Assembly: GCA_937896295.1 (NCBI GenBank) | Contig: CALBME010000010.1 | Span: 1-6,977 of the forward strand | From: an uncultured Micavibrio sp. | GTDB lineage: Bacteria; Pseudomonadota; Alphaproteobacteria; Micavibrionales; UBA1664 | DNA: 6,977 nucleotides | Direction: 5' to 3' | Shown here: positions 1-6,977 of the stretch, one piece after another | Layout of the letters: each line of letters starts with the position of its first letter | How positions within the stretch are numbered: position 1 is the first letter of the stretch | Translations under genes and position numbers: made by a program | Notes under the pieces: generated by a model | Seen by the model: the letters and a program-made list of their open reading frames with translations, nothing else | What the model was told of the DNA's origin: nothing | The model's database searches: none

Positions 1-1
1 G

Positions 2-1440
<1,439 letters not shown>

Positions 1441-1441
<1 letters not shown>

Positions 1442-2343
1442 TGCCCAGTTTAAAGGAATATCGCAACCGCATTGCTTCCGTTAAGTCGACGAGGAAAATC
1501 ACCTCGGCGATGAAAATGGTTGCGGCGTCGAAACTGAAAAAGGCGCAAGACCGCGCACAGGAATCGCAGCCCTATGCGACCGCGATGGCCAACATGCTGA
1601 CACGTGTTGCCGCCAATCTGGTGGTGACGCCGACCCTGCCGCGTCTTCTGATCGGCACGGGATCCGAACAGGTACATCTGTTGGTCGTCATGACGGCGGA
1701 CAAGGGCCTTGCGGGCGGTTTCAACGGCAACCTGGTGCGTTTCGCGCGCCAGAAAATCCGCGAACTGACCGATGCCGGCAAGACGGTGAAAATCATGACC
1801 GTGGGCCGCAAGGCGCGCGATCTTCTGCGCCGCGACCACAAGGACAAGCTGGTTCATTCGATCACCGATGTCGGCAACACGCCGGGCGCCAAGGGCAAAA
1901 TCGCCTTTGCCGAAGCCGACGCTGTTTCCAGCTGGCTGCAGCAGGCTTTCGCCAACGGCGAATTCGATGTCGCGACCCTGATCTACAACGAATTCCGCAA
2001 CGTTCTGGCGCAAGTGCCCAGCGAACAACAGCTTATTCCGTTCCGTCTGCCCGAAGAAAGGGCCGCGAACGAGAATGCGCTGCCGATGGCGCCGTATGAA
2101 TTCGAACCGGACGAGGAGGAGCTTCTGGCGCATCTGCTGCCGAAGAACCTTTCGATCCAGATCTACCGCTCAATGCTGGATTCGTCGGCCGGTTTCTATG
2201 CCGCGCAGATGACGGCGATGGACAATGCCACGCGTAATGCGGGCGACATGATCAAGAAACTGTCGCTGCAGTACAACCGTGCGCGTCAGGCGTTTATTAC
2301 CAAAGAACTGATCGAGATTATCTCGGGAGCCGAGGCCGTCTAA
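1441..2343 (+). CDS. atpG: F1 ATP synthase gamma subunit
   Basis: Central rotor shaft of F1: its coiled-coil N- and C-terminal helices sit inside the alpha3beta3 ring and connect it to the c-ring. The 300-residue length is normal for the family. The N-terminus MPSLKEYRNRIASVKSTRKI followed by TSAMKMVAASKLKKAQ is the classic gamma N-terminal helix. The C-terminus has the matching helix AAQMTAMDNATRNAGDM (from about residue 254), then LSLQYNRARQAFITKELIEI. The middle is the Rossmann-like domain (VMTADKGLAGGFN). The ATG overlaps the atpA stop in TGATG and no strong Shine-Dalgarno precedes it, so translational coupling to atpA is likely. Composition matches the alphaproteobacterial core of the window. 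It is followed by an unusually long gap before atpD. Confidence 0.97.
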
Positions 2344-2371
2344 GATCAGCGCACAGGGAGTACAATCACTG

Positions 2372-2378
2372 AAAGGAG
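2372..2378 (+). promoter_or_regulatory. Orphan Shine-Dalgarno downstream of atpG
   Basis: AAAGGAG is a near-perfect ribosome-binding sequence about 30 bases after the atpG stop, at the spacing expected for an atpD start. No real gene follows: five bases later comes TTG-TAA, or in another frame ATT-GTA-AAA-GTC-TAA. It is flanked by a 6-bp inverted repeat, TACAAT (2361-2366) and ATTGTA (2383-2388), which would place the motif in a 16-base loop. It may be the ancestral atpD translation signal stranded by an insertion, or a short leader peptide site. The motif is seen; its role is inference. Confidence 0.35.
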
Positions 2379-2414
2379 ACACATTGTAAAAGTCTAACGT
2401 CAAAGGGTGCTGAA

Positions 2415-2501
2415 ATGCGAAATCTGACGACGATAAAACAACGCAATGTTGCCTTCATAATTACATTCGGTCTTTTGTTTATGGTCTTGTGTAGTTTGTA
2501 A
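2415..2501 (+). CDS. Possible 28-residue membrane peptide
   Basis: An ATG ORF of 28 codons with a modest ribosome-binding sequence, AAGGG, seven bases upstream. The product starts with a short basic stretch (MRNLTTIKQRN) and then is wholly hydrophobic (VAFIITFGLLFMVLCSL, residues 12-28), the layout of a single-pass membrane peptide with a positive inside end. Codon use is unlike the neighbouring genes, and AT-rich DNA yields hydrophobic peptides by chance. After its TAA stop the same frame stays open to 2606 with a lysine-rich stretch, so it could also be the head of a decayed small gene. I recognise no family. Confidence 0.2.
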   Translation: MRNLTTIKQRNVAFIITFGLLFMVLCSL

Positions 2502-2584
2502 AAAGTGATGGTAAGGACGGGAGTAAAGAGGTTGCCAAAGAAGAAAGCCGATCAGGCGGCAGCCGGTAAAAACGGAATTTTCGC

Positions 2585-2596
2585 GCCATGCATGGC
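2585..2596. repeat. 12-bp perfect palindrome
   Basis: GCCATGCATGGC is a perfect 12-base palindrome about 55 bases upstream of atpD. The flanks extend the symmetry imperfectly, with CGCG on both sides (2582-2585 and 2597-2600). There is no loop, so it is more like a dimeric protein-binding site than a terminator. No known operator is recognised and chance is a real possibility. Confidence 0.3.
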
Positions 2597-2636
2597 CGCG
2601 CAGTGAATAAAGAATTTGGATTTAAAGTTTTAAAGT

Positions 2637-2641
2637 AAGGA
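2637..2641 (+). promoter_or_regulatory. Ribosome-binding site of atpD
   Basis: AAGGA ends ten bases before the atpD ATG at 2652, separated by a purine-only stretch (aaaaaagaag). The spacing is a little long. It supports the chosen start, which gives the expected N-terminus MAKSNGKITQVLGAVVDVQF. Confidence 0.6.
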
Positions 2642-2651
2642 AAAAAAGAAG

Positions 2652-4085
2652 ATGGCTAAATCAAACGGCAAAATCACCCAGGTGCTCGGTGCAGTCGTGG
2701 ACGTGCAGTTCGCAGACGGTAACGTGCCGCAGATCCTGAACGCACTGAAGACCAAGAACGCCGGCAACGACAATGCCGAGCTGGTGCTCGAAGTCGCCCA
2801 GCACCTTGGCGAAAACACCGTGCGCTGCATCGCCATGGACTCGACCGACGGTCTGGTCCGGGGCCAGGACGTCACCGACAGCGGCGACGCCATCCAGGTG
2901 CCGGTCGGTCCGGAAACGCTGGGCCGTATCCTTGACGTTATCGGTAACCCGATCGACGAACGCGGGCCCGTCGGCGCGAAAGCCTATTATCCGATCCACC
3001 GTGAAGCTCCGGCCTTCGTCGACCAGGCGGCCACGGTCGAACAGCTGGTCACGGGCATCAAGGTCATCGACCTGATCTGCCCCTACGCCAAGGGCGGTAA
3101 AATCGGCCTGTTCGGCGGCGCCGGCGTCGGCAAAACCGTCACCATTCAGGAACTCATCAACAACATCGCCAAAGCGCACGGTGGCGTGTCGGTGTTCGCA
3201 GGCGTGGGTGAACGTACCCGCGAAGGCAACGACCTGTATCACGAAATGATCGAAGCCGGCGTCATCAAGACCGACGGCGCGGGCTCCAAGGTGGGTCTGG
3301 TCTACGGCCAGATGAACGAACCGCCGGGCGCACGCGCACGTGTGGCCCTGTCGGGCCTGACACAGGCTGAATATTTCCGCGACGTCGAAGGCCAGGACGT
3401 TCTGTTCTTCATGGACAACGTCTTCCGCTTTACGCAGGCCGGCGCCGAAGTGTCCGCACTTCTGGGCCGTATCCCGTCCGCCGTGGGTTACCAGCCGACG
3501 CTGGCCACCGACATGGGCGCGCTGCAGGAACGCATTACCTCGACCAACAAGGGTTCGATCACCTCGGTTCAGGCTGTCTACGTTCCCGCAGACGACCTGA
3601 CCGACCCGGCCCCGGCCACGACCTTCGCGCACCTTGATGCAACCACGGTTCTGTCGCGTCAGATCGCCGAACTGGGCATTTACCCGGCCGTCGATCCGCT
3701 CGACTCCACCTCGCGTATTCTTGACCCGGCTGTCGTCGGCGAAGATCACTACCGCGTTGCCACGGCTGTGCAGAAAACCCTGCAACAGTACAAGGCGCTG
3801 CAGGACATCATCGCCATTCTGGGTATGGACGAACTGTCTGAAGACGACAAGCTGGTCGTCGCCCGCGCGCGCAAGATCCAGCGTTTCCTCTCGCAGCCGT
3901 TCCACGTCGCCGAAGTCTTCACCGGCTCGCCCGGCGTGTTCGTCGAGAAGGCAGATACCGTCAAAGGTTTCGGCATGATCGTCAGCGGCGAGTGCGACCA
4001 CCTGCCGGAAGCGGCCTTCTACATGGTCGGCACGATCGAGCAGGCATTCGCCAAAGCTGAAAAAATGGCCAAAGAAGCCGCATAA
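2652..4085 (+). CDS. atpD: F1 ATP synthase beta subunit (catalytic)
   Basis: Catalytic subunit that makes ATP from ADP and phosphate on the cytoplasmic F1 head. The 477-residue length is normal. The N-terminal beta-barrel starts GKITQVLGAVVDVQF. Walker A GGAGVGKT is at residues 155-162, the catalytic glutamate in GVGERTREGND is Glu187 with Arg188 after it, Walker B is LFFMD (Asp255), and the DELSEDD loop at 393-399 is the conserved DELSEED rotor-contact region with Asp for Glu. LGRIPSAVGYQPTLATDMGA (271-290) is fully conserved. Two mild departures from usual sequence are LICPYAKGGK, where LLAPYAKGGK is common, and FMDNVFRF for FVDNIFRF; neither touches catalytic residues. Codon use is GC-rich and regular, consistent with high expression. 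It is preceded by an atypically long gap and followed by atpC nine bases after its stop. Confidence 0.98.
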   Translation: MAKSNGKITQVLGAVVDVQFADGNVPQILNALKTKNAGNDNAELVLEVAQHLGENTVRCIAMDSTDGLVRGQDVTDSGDAIQVPVGPETLGRILDVIGNPIDERGPVGAKAYYPIHREAPAFVDQAATVEQLVTGIKVIDLICPYAKGGKIGLFGGAGVGKTVTIQELINNIAKAHGGVSVFAGVGERTREGNDLYHEMIEAGVIKTDGAGSKVGLVYGQMNEPPGARARVALSGLTQAEYFRDVEGQDVLFFMDNVFRFTQAGAEVSALLGRIPSAVGYQPTLATDMGALQERITSTNKGSITSVQAVYVPADDLTDPAPATTFAHLDATTVLSRQIAELGIYPAVDPLDSTSRILDPAVVGEDHYRVATAVQKTLQQYKALQDIIAILGMDELSEDDKLVVARARKIQRFLSQPFHVAEVFTGSPGVFVEKADTVKGFGMIVSGECDHLPEAAFYMVGTIEQAFAKAEKMAKEAA

Positions 4086-4089
4086 GGAG
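4084..4089 (+). promoter_or_regulatory. Ribosome-binding site of atpC
   Basis: AAGGAG overlaps the TAA stop of atpD and ends five bases before the atpC ATG. This strong site fixes the atpC start and ties its translation closely to the end of atpD. Confidence 0.8.
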
Positions 4090-4094
4090 ACGTC

Positions 4095-4505
4095 ATGGAC
4101 GCCGACAAGTTTCAGTTCGATCTCATCTCTCCGGAAGAAAAGCTCATGTCCGAACGCGTGGGCATGGTCACCATTCCGGGGGAAGAGGGCGAGTTCGGCG
4201 TGGTCATCGGACACGCGCCGCTGCTGGCGGCGATGAAGCCGGGCGTCATCCGTATCGGCCGCTGGCTGAACGACAATGCCCCGCGCCGCGTTTTCGTGTC
4301 CGGCGGTTTTGTCGATGTCGGCCCGGATCACTGCACCGTTCTGGCGGAAGAGGCGCATGACCTTGATCTGGTCGACGTCACCACGCTGGACGCTGAAATC
4401 GATGCGCTGGCCAATTCCATGGCTGCGACGCCGGAAGAAGAGCGCCGCCGTAACGAGATTCGCCTGACCCTGCTGAAAGCCAAGCGTTCGGCCGTGCAGG
4501 GATAA
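4095..4505 (+). CDS. atpC: F1 ATP synthase epsilon subunit
   Basis: Epsilon subunit, which couples gamma to the c-ring and inhibits ATP hydrolysis through its C-terminal helices. The 136 residues match the family's usual length (E. coli 139). The N-terminal beta-sandwich shows the expected pattern FDLISPEEKLMSERVGMVTI then PGEEGEFGVVIGHAPLLAAM and KPGVIRI. The end of that domain is FVSGGFVDVGPDHCTVLAEE. A charged helical hairpin follows from about residue 95, including EEERRRNEIRLTLLKAKRSA. It has a strong Shine-Dalgarno overlapping the atpD stop, and it is the last gene before the operon terminator. Confidence 0.96.
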   Translation: MDADKFQFDLISPEEKLMSERVGMVTIPGEEGEFGVVIGHAPLLAAMKPGVIRIGRWLNDNAPRRVFVSGGFVDVGPDHCTVLAEEAHDLDLVDVTTLDAEIDALANSMAATPEEERRRNEIRLTLLKAKRSAVQG

Positions 4506-4506
4506 T

Positions 4507-4533
4507 TTGCGCTTTACATAAGTGTTGTATAGG
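4507..4533 (+). promoter_or_regulatory. Weak candidate promoter for the gene after atpC
   Basis: TTGCGC (4507-4512) and TATAGG (4528-4533) are 15 bases apart, matching sigma-70 boxes at 3 and 4 of 6 positions. Transcription would start near base 4540, inside the terminator hairpin and a few bases before the ATG at 4546, so this transcript would be nearly leaderless and would lack the full hairpin. The match is poor and rests mainly on location. Confidence 0.2.
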
Positions 4534-4570
4534 GTGCCGGTCGTCATGACCAAGGCACCCGATTTTTTTT
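4532..4570 (+). terminator. Rho-independent terminator of the atp operon
   Basis: A perfect 7-bp outer stem GGGTGCC (4532-4538) pairs with GGCACCC (4554-4560). A 4-bp inner stem GGTC/GACC (4539-4542 and 4548-4551) closes a GTCAT loop, with two unpaired A on the 3' side. Eight consecutive T follow at 4563-4570 after GA. It lies 26 bases after the atpC stop, the right place to end the atp transcript. The hairpin also contains the ATG (4546-4548) of the next gene, and its T-tract lies within that gene's reading frame. Confidence 0.88.
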
Positions 4571-5841
4571 CCAGCAGTTTCGAACGCGCCGCCGCGCCGG
4601 TTTCACCGTTTTGGACGCTGCGCGATCTTGCTCCCATCATCCATGAAAACGATGCATCAGAGGTGGAGGATTTCAGCTTCGCCACGCGCGAGGCGCTGAT
4701 GGATATCGCGCAGGATCAGGCCGATGCGCTGGACGTTGTATGGGCGGCGCTGGCTCAGGACCTGAATGTCGAGCGCCCTTCGCGCATGGCCCCGTTCACC
4801 GCCGGGGACCTTAAGGAGATTTTCCTGGCACACAGCGAACACATGGGCTTCATCCAGACGCAGATCCCGCTGGTGGTCGAGGCAGGCACGGCATCGTTTG
4901 CCAATGATACCGATGCGTTCCCTCATTGCGATTATGCGCCGCTGATGGGGCCGTTTGACGATGAGACCAGCGCGATTGCCGATATCAGCAACCAGTTCCA
5001 GAACATGTCCTTCCTGCGCACCATCGGCAACGATGTCAGCATGATCAGCCTGCCGGTCATCAATATCGACGGATGGATTTTGCGCAGCCTCGATCAGGGC
5101 GGGCAACGTCCCGCCCTGCGCGCGTTCCAGCGTCTGGTCAGTCGCGTCTGCCATGATTATTACCACCAGCTGACGCCGGTGAACGATCAGGTCTATTTTG
5201 GCGAGAGTCTGCTTGGCGGCGACCGTATCCCCGAAGATATGATTGTCGATCATTACGTCCTGCCCACGCGCATCTCAACCAGCTGGGAACGTGGTCTGAT
5301 GGGGGCGCTTGAAAATCTTGATTCCACGTTTGCGCCGGGCAATCCGTCGGAGCCGCACGCATTCCTGGTGCATAAGCGTGTTTTTCAAATTCTGTGGCAG
5401 AACGATCAGTTCCGTGCCGAGATGCAGCGCGATATCGATATCGTTATTGAAGGCGTCGCCGCACTTGAGCGCCGCATGACGGGTGAGGGGCATGATCTGC
5501 TGTCGTTTGCGGCTCTAACCATCGTGGGCAGTTACCTTCTGCGCGCGGCGGGCGGCGGTCATGAGCTGATCCAGTATTTCAGTGAGGGGATCGACGCGTC
5601 CTTCAATCTTACGGGCGCGCGGGCCAACGACCTGCTGGGATATCACGCGGAAGACGATCTGCTGGCCTACAGCCCCGGTGAAATCGTGATGTGGAACGCC
5701 TTTGGCATGGCGAATGAAAGCTACGGCGTCATTCATACCCGCGAGATGTCGAAACTGAACGCATCATCGCGCCGCCGCGCCCAGTATGAAATGCACAATG
5801 CCCGCGCTGGCCTTGGCAAATGGCCAATTCTGTCGCGTTAA
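4546..5841 (+). CDS. Uncharacterised 431-residue protein
   Basis: I do not recognise this protein. From ATG 4546 it is 431 residues; the frame also allows GTG 4522 (439 residues), but that start has no ribosome-binding site. Codon use throughout matches the alphaproteobacterial core, so it is a real gene. No signal peptide or clear transmembrane helix is visible; the most hydrophobic stretch is LLSFAALTIVGSYLL near residues 318-332. It looks soluble and mostly helical, with many acidic residues in the first 150. Histidines cluster in CHDYYHQL (HDYYH at about 203-207) and there are scattered His/Asp/Glu residues, but no recognised metal or catalytic motif. The C-terminus is basic (SSRRRAQYEMHNARAGLGKW). 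Its ATG sits in the loop of the atp terminator, with only a weak AGGG eleven bases upstream, so expression by read-through should be low. A later start, such as the ATG at about 4699, cannot be excluded. nadA follows 39 bases after the stop. Confidence 0.85.
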   Translation: MTKAPDFFSSSFERAAAPVSPFWTLRDLAPIIHENDASEVEDFSFATREALMDIAQDQADALDVVWAALAQDLNVERPSRMAPFTAGDLKEIFLAHSEHMGFIQTQIPLVVEAGTASFANDTDAFPHCDYAPLMGPFDDETSAIADISNQFQNMSFLRTIGNDVSMISLPVINIDGWILRSLDQGGQRPALRAFQRLVSRVCHDYYHQLTPVNDQVYFGESLLGGDRIPEDMIVDHYVLPTRISTSWERGLMGALENLDSTFAPGNPSEPHAFLVHKRVFQILWQNDQFRAEMQRDIDIVIEGVAALERRMTGEGHDLLSFAALTIVGSYLLRAAGGGHELIQYFSEGIDASFNLTGARANDLLGYHAEDDLLAYSPGEIVMWNAFGMANESYGVIHTREMSKLNASSRRRAQYEMHNARAGLGKWPILSR

Positions 5842-5880
5842 GCCTTGCTGTCGGGCTTCTTTCAGCGCATATGATGGAAC

Positions 5881-6977
5881 ATGGATTATACGCCGCAGGT
5901 TGCCGCTGAAACGGCCCGTATCCGTCCCCTTCTGGGGACGCAGTATTCCGATTCCGCGTGGGAAGGGATGGCCCCTTATATCGCCGCCATCAACCGGCTG
6001 AAGGCCGAGCGTGGCGCGGTGATCCTTGCGCATAATTACATGACCCCGGACATTTTTTACGGTGTCGCCGATATCGTTGGCGATTCCTTTCGGCTGGCGG
6101 TGGAGGCGGCGAAGACCGACGCCCCCGTCATCGTGCAGGCGGGCGTCTATTTCATGGCGGAAACGTCGAAAATCCTGTGTCCCGATAAAACCGTGCTGAT
6201 CCCTGACATGGATGCGGGATGTTCGCTCTCGGAAAGCATCACGGCAGATGACGTGCGCCTGCTGAAACAAACCTATCCAGGCGTGCCGGTCGTTACGTAT
6301 GTGAATACGTCGGCGGCGGTGAAGGCCGAGTCGGATGTGTGCTGTACCTCGGGCAATGCTGCAAAAATCGTGCGCAGGCTTGGCGAGATGGGGCATCAGA
6401 GCGTGCTGCTTATTCCGGATGAATATCTGGCCCGCAACGTCGCGAACGAAGTGCCGCAGGTTCGCGTCCTGACGTGGAAGGGCACGTGCATGGTGCACGA
6501 ACAGTACACGGCCGCCGACATCGCCGATGTCCGGGCGCGTTATAACGGGCAGGTTCATGTCATCGCGCACCCTGAGTGTCATCCCGATGTGATCGCGGCA
6601 TCGGACTACGCCGGGTCCACCGCGCAGCTGCAGTCGCATATTGAGGCACGAAAGCCAGCGCGCGTGCTGCTGATTACCGAATGTTCGATGGGCGATAATC
6701 TGCAGGCCGCGAACCCGGACGTCGTCTACAACACGCTGAACGGGGACAGCAACGTGGCGTTCTTCAAGCAGCTCCAGGGCGCGGGGCTCACGGCCGAGAA
6801 GCTGACCACGCTCTCGGTGTCCATCGCCGAGGAGGAAGCGGCGGCGATCGGCGGCGACATCATGCAGGGCCACCTCGTCGCCTGGAATTACTACGAGACG
6901 ACGAAGACCCCGGAGAACGAGAAGTTCGTCCCCGCGTACCACTCGTTCACGGCGAAGTCCGGCAAGCAGCGGCCCAC
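5881..6977 (+). CDS. nadA: Quinolinate synthase NadA, cut near residue 275 and joined in frame to a UrtA-like segment
   Basis: NadA condenses iminoaspartate with dihydroxyacetone phosphate to quinolinate in de novo NAD synthesis, using a [4Fe-4S] cluster. The frame is open to the window end (365 codons). ATG 5881 is the first start after an in-frame TGA at 5872; a ribosome-binding site is weak. NadA features: ILAHNYMTPDIFYGVADIVG (residues 48-67), DSFRLAVEAAK, YFMAETSKILCPDKTVLIPD (90-109), DAGCSL (Cys114, expected first cluster ligand), YVNTSAAVKAE, CCTSGNA, WKGTCMVHEQ (Cys203, expected second ligand), HPECHPDVI, DYAGSTAQL and ITECSMGDN (265-273). Family members then continue to a CNLCPHM-like motif with the third ligand. 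Here that part is absent and unrelated UrtA-like sequence follows. The encoded composite should not hold a normal cluster, so this is most likely a broken or artefactually joined nadA. Confidence 0.9.
   Translation, partial: MDYTPQVAAETARIRPLLGTQYSDSAWEGMAPYIAAINRLKAERGAVILAHNYMTPDIFYGVADIVGDSFRLAVEAAKTDAPVIVQAGVYFMAETSKILCPDKTVLIPDMDAGCSLSESITADDVRLLKQTYPGVPVVTYVNTSAAVKAESDVCCTSGNAAKIVRRLGEMGHQSVLLIPDEYLARNVANEVPQVRVLTWKGTCMVHEQYTAADIADVRARYNGQVHVIAHPECHPDVIAASDYAGSTAQLQSHIEARKPARVLLITECSMGDNLQAANPDVVYNTLNGDSNVAFFKQLQGAGLTAEKLTTLSVSIAEEEAAAIGGDIMQGHLVAWNYYETTKTPENEKFVPAYHSFTAKSGKQRP
6709..6977 (+). CDS. urtA: Fragment of urea-type ABC transporter substrate-binding protein (UrtA-like), in frame with nadA
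   Basis: Residues about 277-365 of the composite frame match the C-terminal lobe of UrtA/FmdD-type periplasmic or lipoprotein binding proteins for urea or short amides. The key stretch is NPDVVYNTLNGDSNVAFFKQ, followed by the GLTAEKL...SVSIAEEEAAAIGG pattern and GHLVAWNYYETTKTPENEKF. Both ends of the gene are missing. From base 6721 on only 2 of 85 codons end in A or T, against 9 of the 27 codons just before, so it comes from a much higher-GC genome; the wording resembles actinobacterial members. No signal peptide or start belongs to this segment. Confidence 0.75.

Larger units (their letters stand above)
2344..2651. other. Long AT-rich atpG-atpD intergenic region
   Basis: These 308 bases separate atpG from atpD, whereas in most alphaproteobacterial atp operons the gap is only tens of bases. 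The region is visibly richer in A and T than the flanking genes and has no strong codon bias in any frame. It contains a strong but orphan Shine-Dalgarno (2372-2378), a possible 28-codon ORF (2415-2501), a near direct repeat (TTGTAAAAGT at 2384-2393 and TTGTAAAAAGT at 2496-2506), and a 12-bp palindrome (2585-2596). I found no convincing sigma-70 promoter and no hairpin with a T-tract. It could carry an internal regulatory element, a decayed gene or a small insertion; the sequence does not decide. Confidence 0.8.

Noticed and set aside
2398..2429. CGTCA/TGACG inverted repeat bracketing the small ORF start
   Set aside because: Five base pairs with a 22-base loop is expected by chance and no partner structure supports it.
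2449..2484. Promoter-like TTGCCT and CATAAT words in the atpG-atpD gap
   Set aside because: No pair of -35 and -10 boxes has acceptable spacing; isolated AT-rich words are expected in this region.
2508..2606. 32-codon ORF with a lysine-rich stretch (VKRLPKKKADQ) in the atpG-atpD gap
   Set aside because: It has no ribosome-binding site and no codon bias, and is in frame with the small ORF before it after a TAA. At most a decayed tail; not enough to call a gene.
2661..4685. Very long open frame (674 codons) on the minus strand across atpD, atpC and the start of the next gene
   Set aside because: It is the antisense shadow of GC-rich, strongly codon-biased genes. The + strand products are unmistakable AtpD and AtpC, and the antisense product looks like no protein family.
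5840..5863. AAGCC...GGCTT hairpin followed by CTTTC after the unknown gene
   Set aside because: Only five base pairs with a nine-base loop and no true T-tract; too weak for a terminator.
5764..6942. 392-codon open frame on the minus strand opposite nadA
   Set aside because: The + strand encodes a clear NadA with conserved motifs, and this frame has Arg/His-rich composition typical of antisense translation.

Overview
The core of this window (about base 900 to 6700) reads as one alphaproteobacterial genome segment of moderately high GC. It holds the F1 part of the ATP synthase operon in the order atpA-atpG-atpD-atpC, the usual alphaproteobacterial arrangement with F0 genes elsewhere. An intrinsic terminator follows, then an unrecognised 431-residue protein gene, then nadA (quinolinate synthase, NAD biosynthesis). 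All genes are on the + strand. The order within Alphaproteobacteria cannot be fixed from these sequences alone.

Both ends look foreign to that core. The first ~880 bases are the catalytic-core part of an ATP synthase alpha subunit. Its residues resemble Gammaproteobacteria (Xanthomonadaceae-like), and in a hand count of its first 30 codons 29 end in G or C. The same reading frame then continues as a clearly alphaproteobacterial alpha subunit with relaxed codon use. At the other end, nadA is cut near residue 275 and runs in frame into the C-terminal part of a urea-type ABC transporter substrate-binding protein (UrtA-like), where only 2 of the last 85 codons end in A or T. Each switch sits where the two parent sequences could share bases. 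The simplest reading is a metagenomic contig with chimeric joins at both ends. Real recombination is possible but less likely, especially for the nadA join, which removes an essential Fe-S ligand.

Layout: 2-1441 atpA (5' truncated, mosaic); 1441-2343 atpG (start overlaps the atpA stop); 2344-2651 an unusually long AT-rich gap with an orphan Shine-Dalgarno, a possible 28-codon membrane peptide and a 12-bp palindrome; 2652-4085 atpD; 4095-4505 atpC; 4532-4570 a strong rho-independent terminator whose loop contains the start codon of the next gene; 4546-5841 unknown protein; 5881 to the window end nadA/urtA composite.

AtpA and AtpD form the alternating hexamer, AtpG the rotor shaft and AtpC the epsilon regulator/coupling subunit. 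nadA has no evident functional tie to the synthase. I see no new defence, mobile or RNA system. The most biological points to follow up are the start-codon/terminator overlap, the expanded atpG-atpD gap and the unknown protein.
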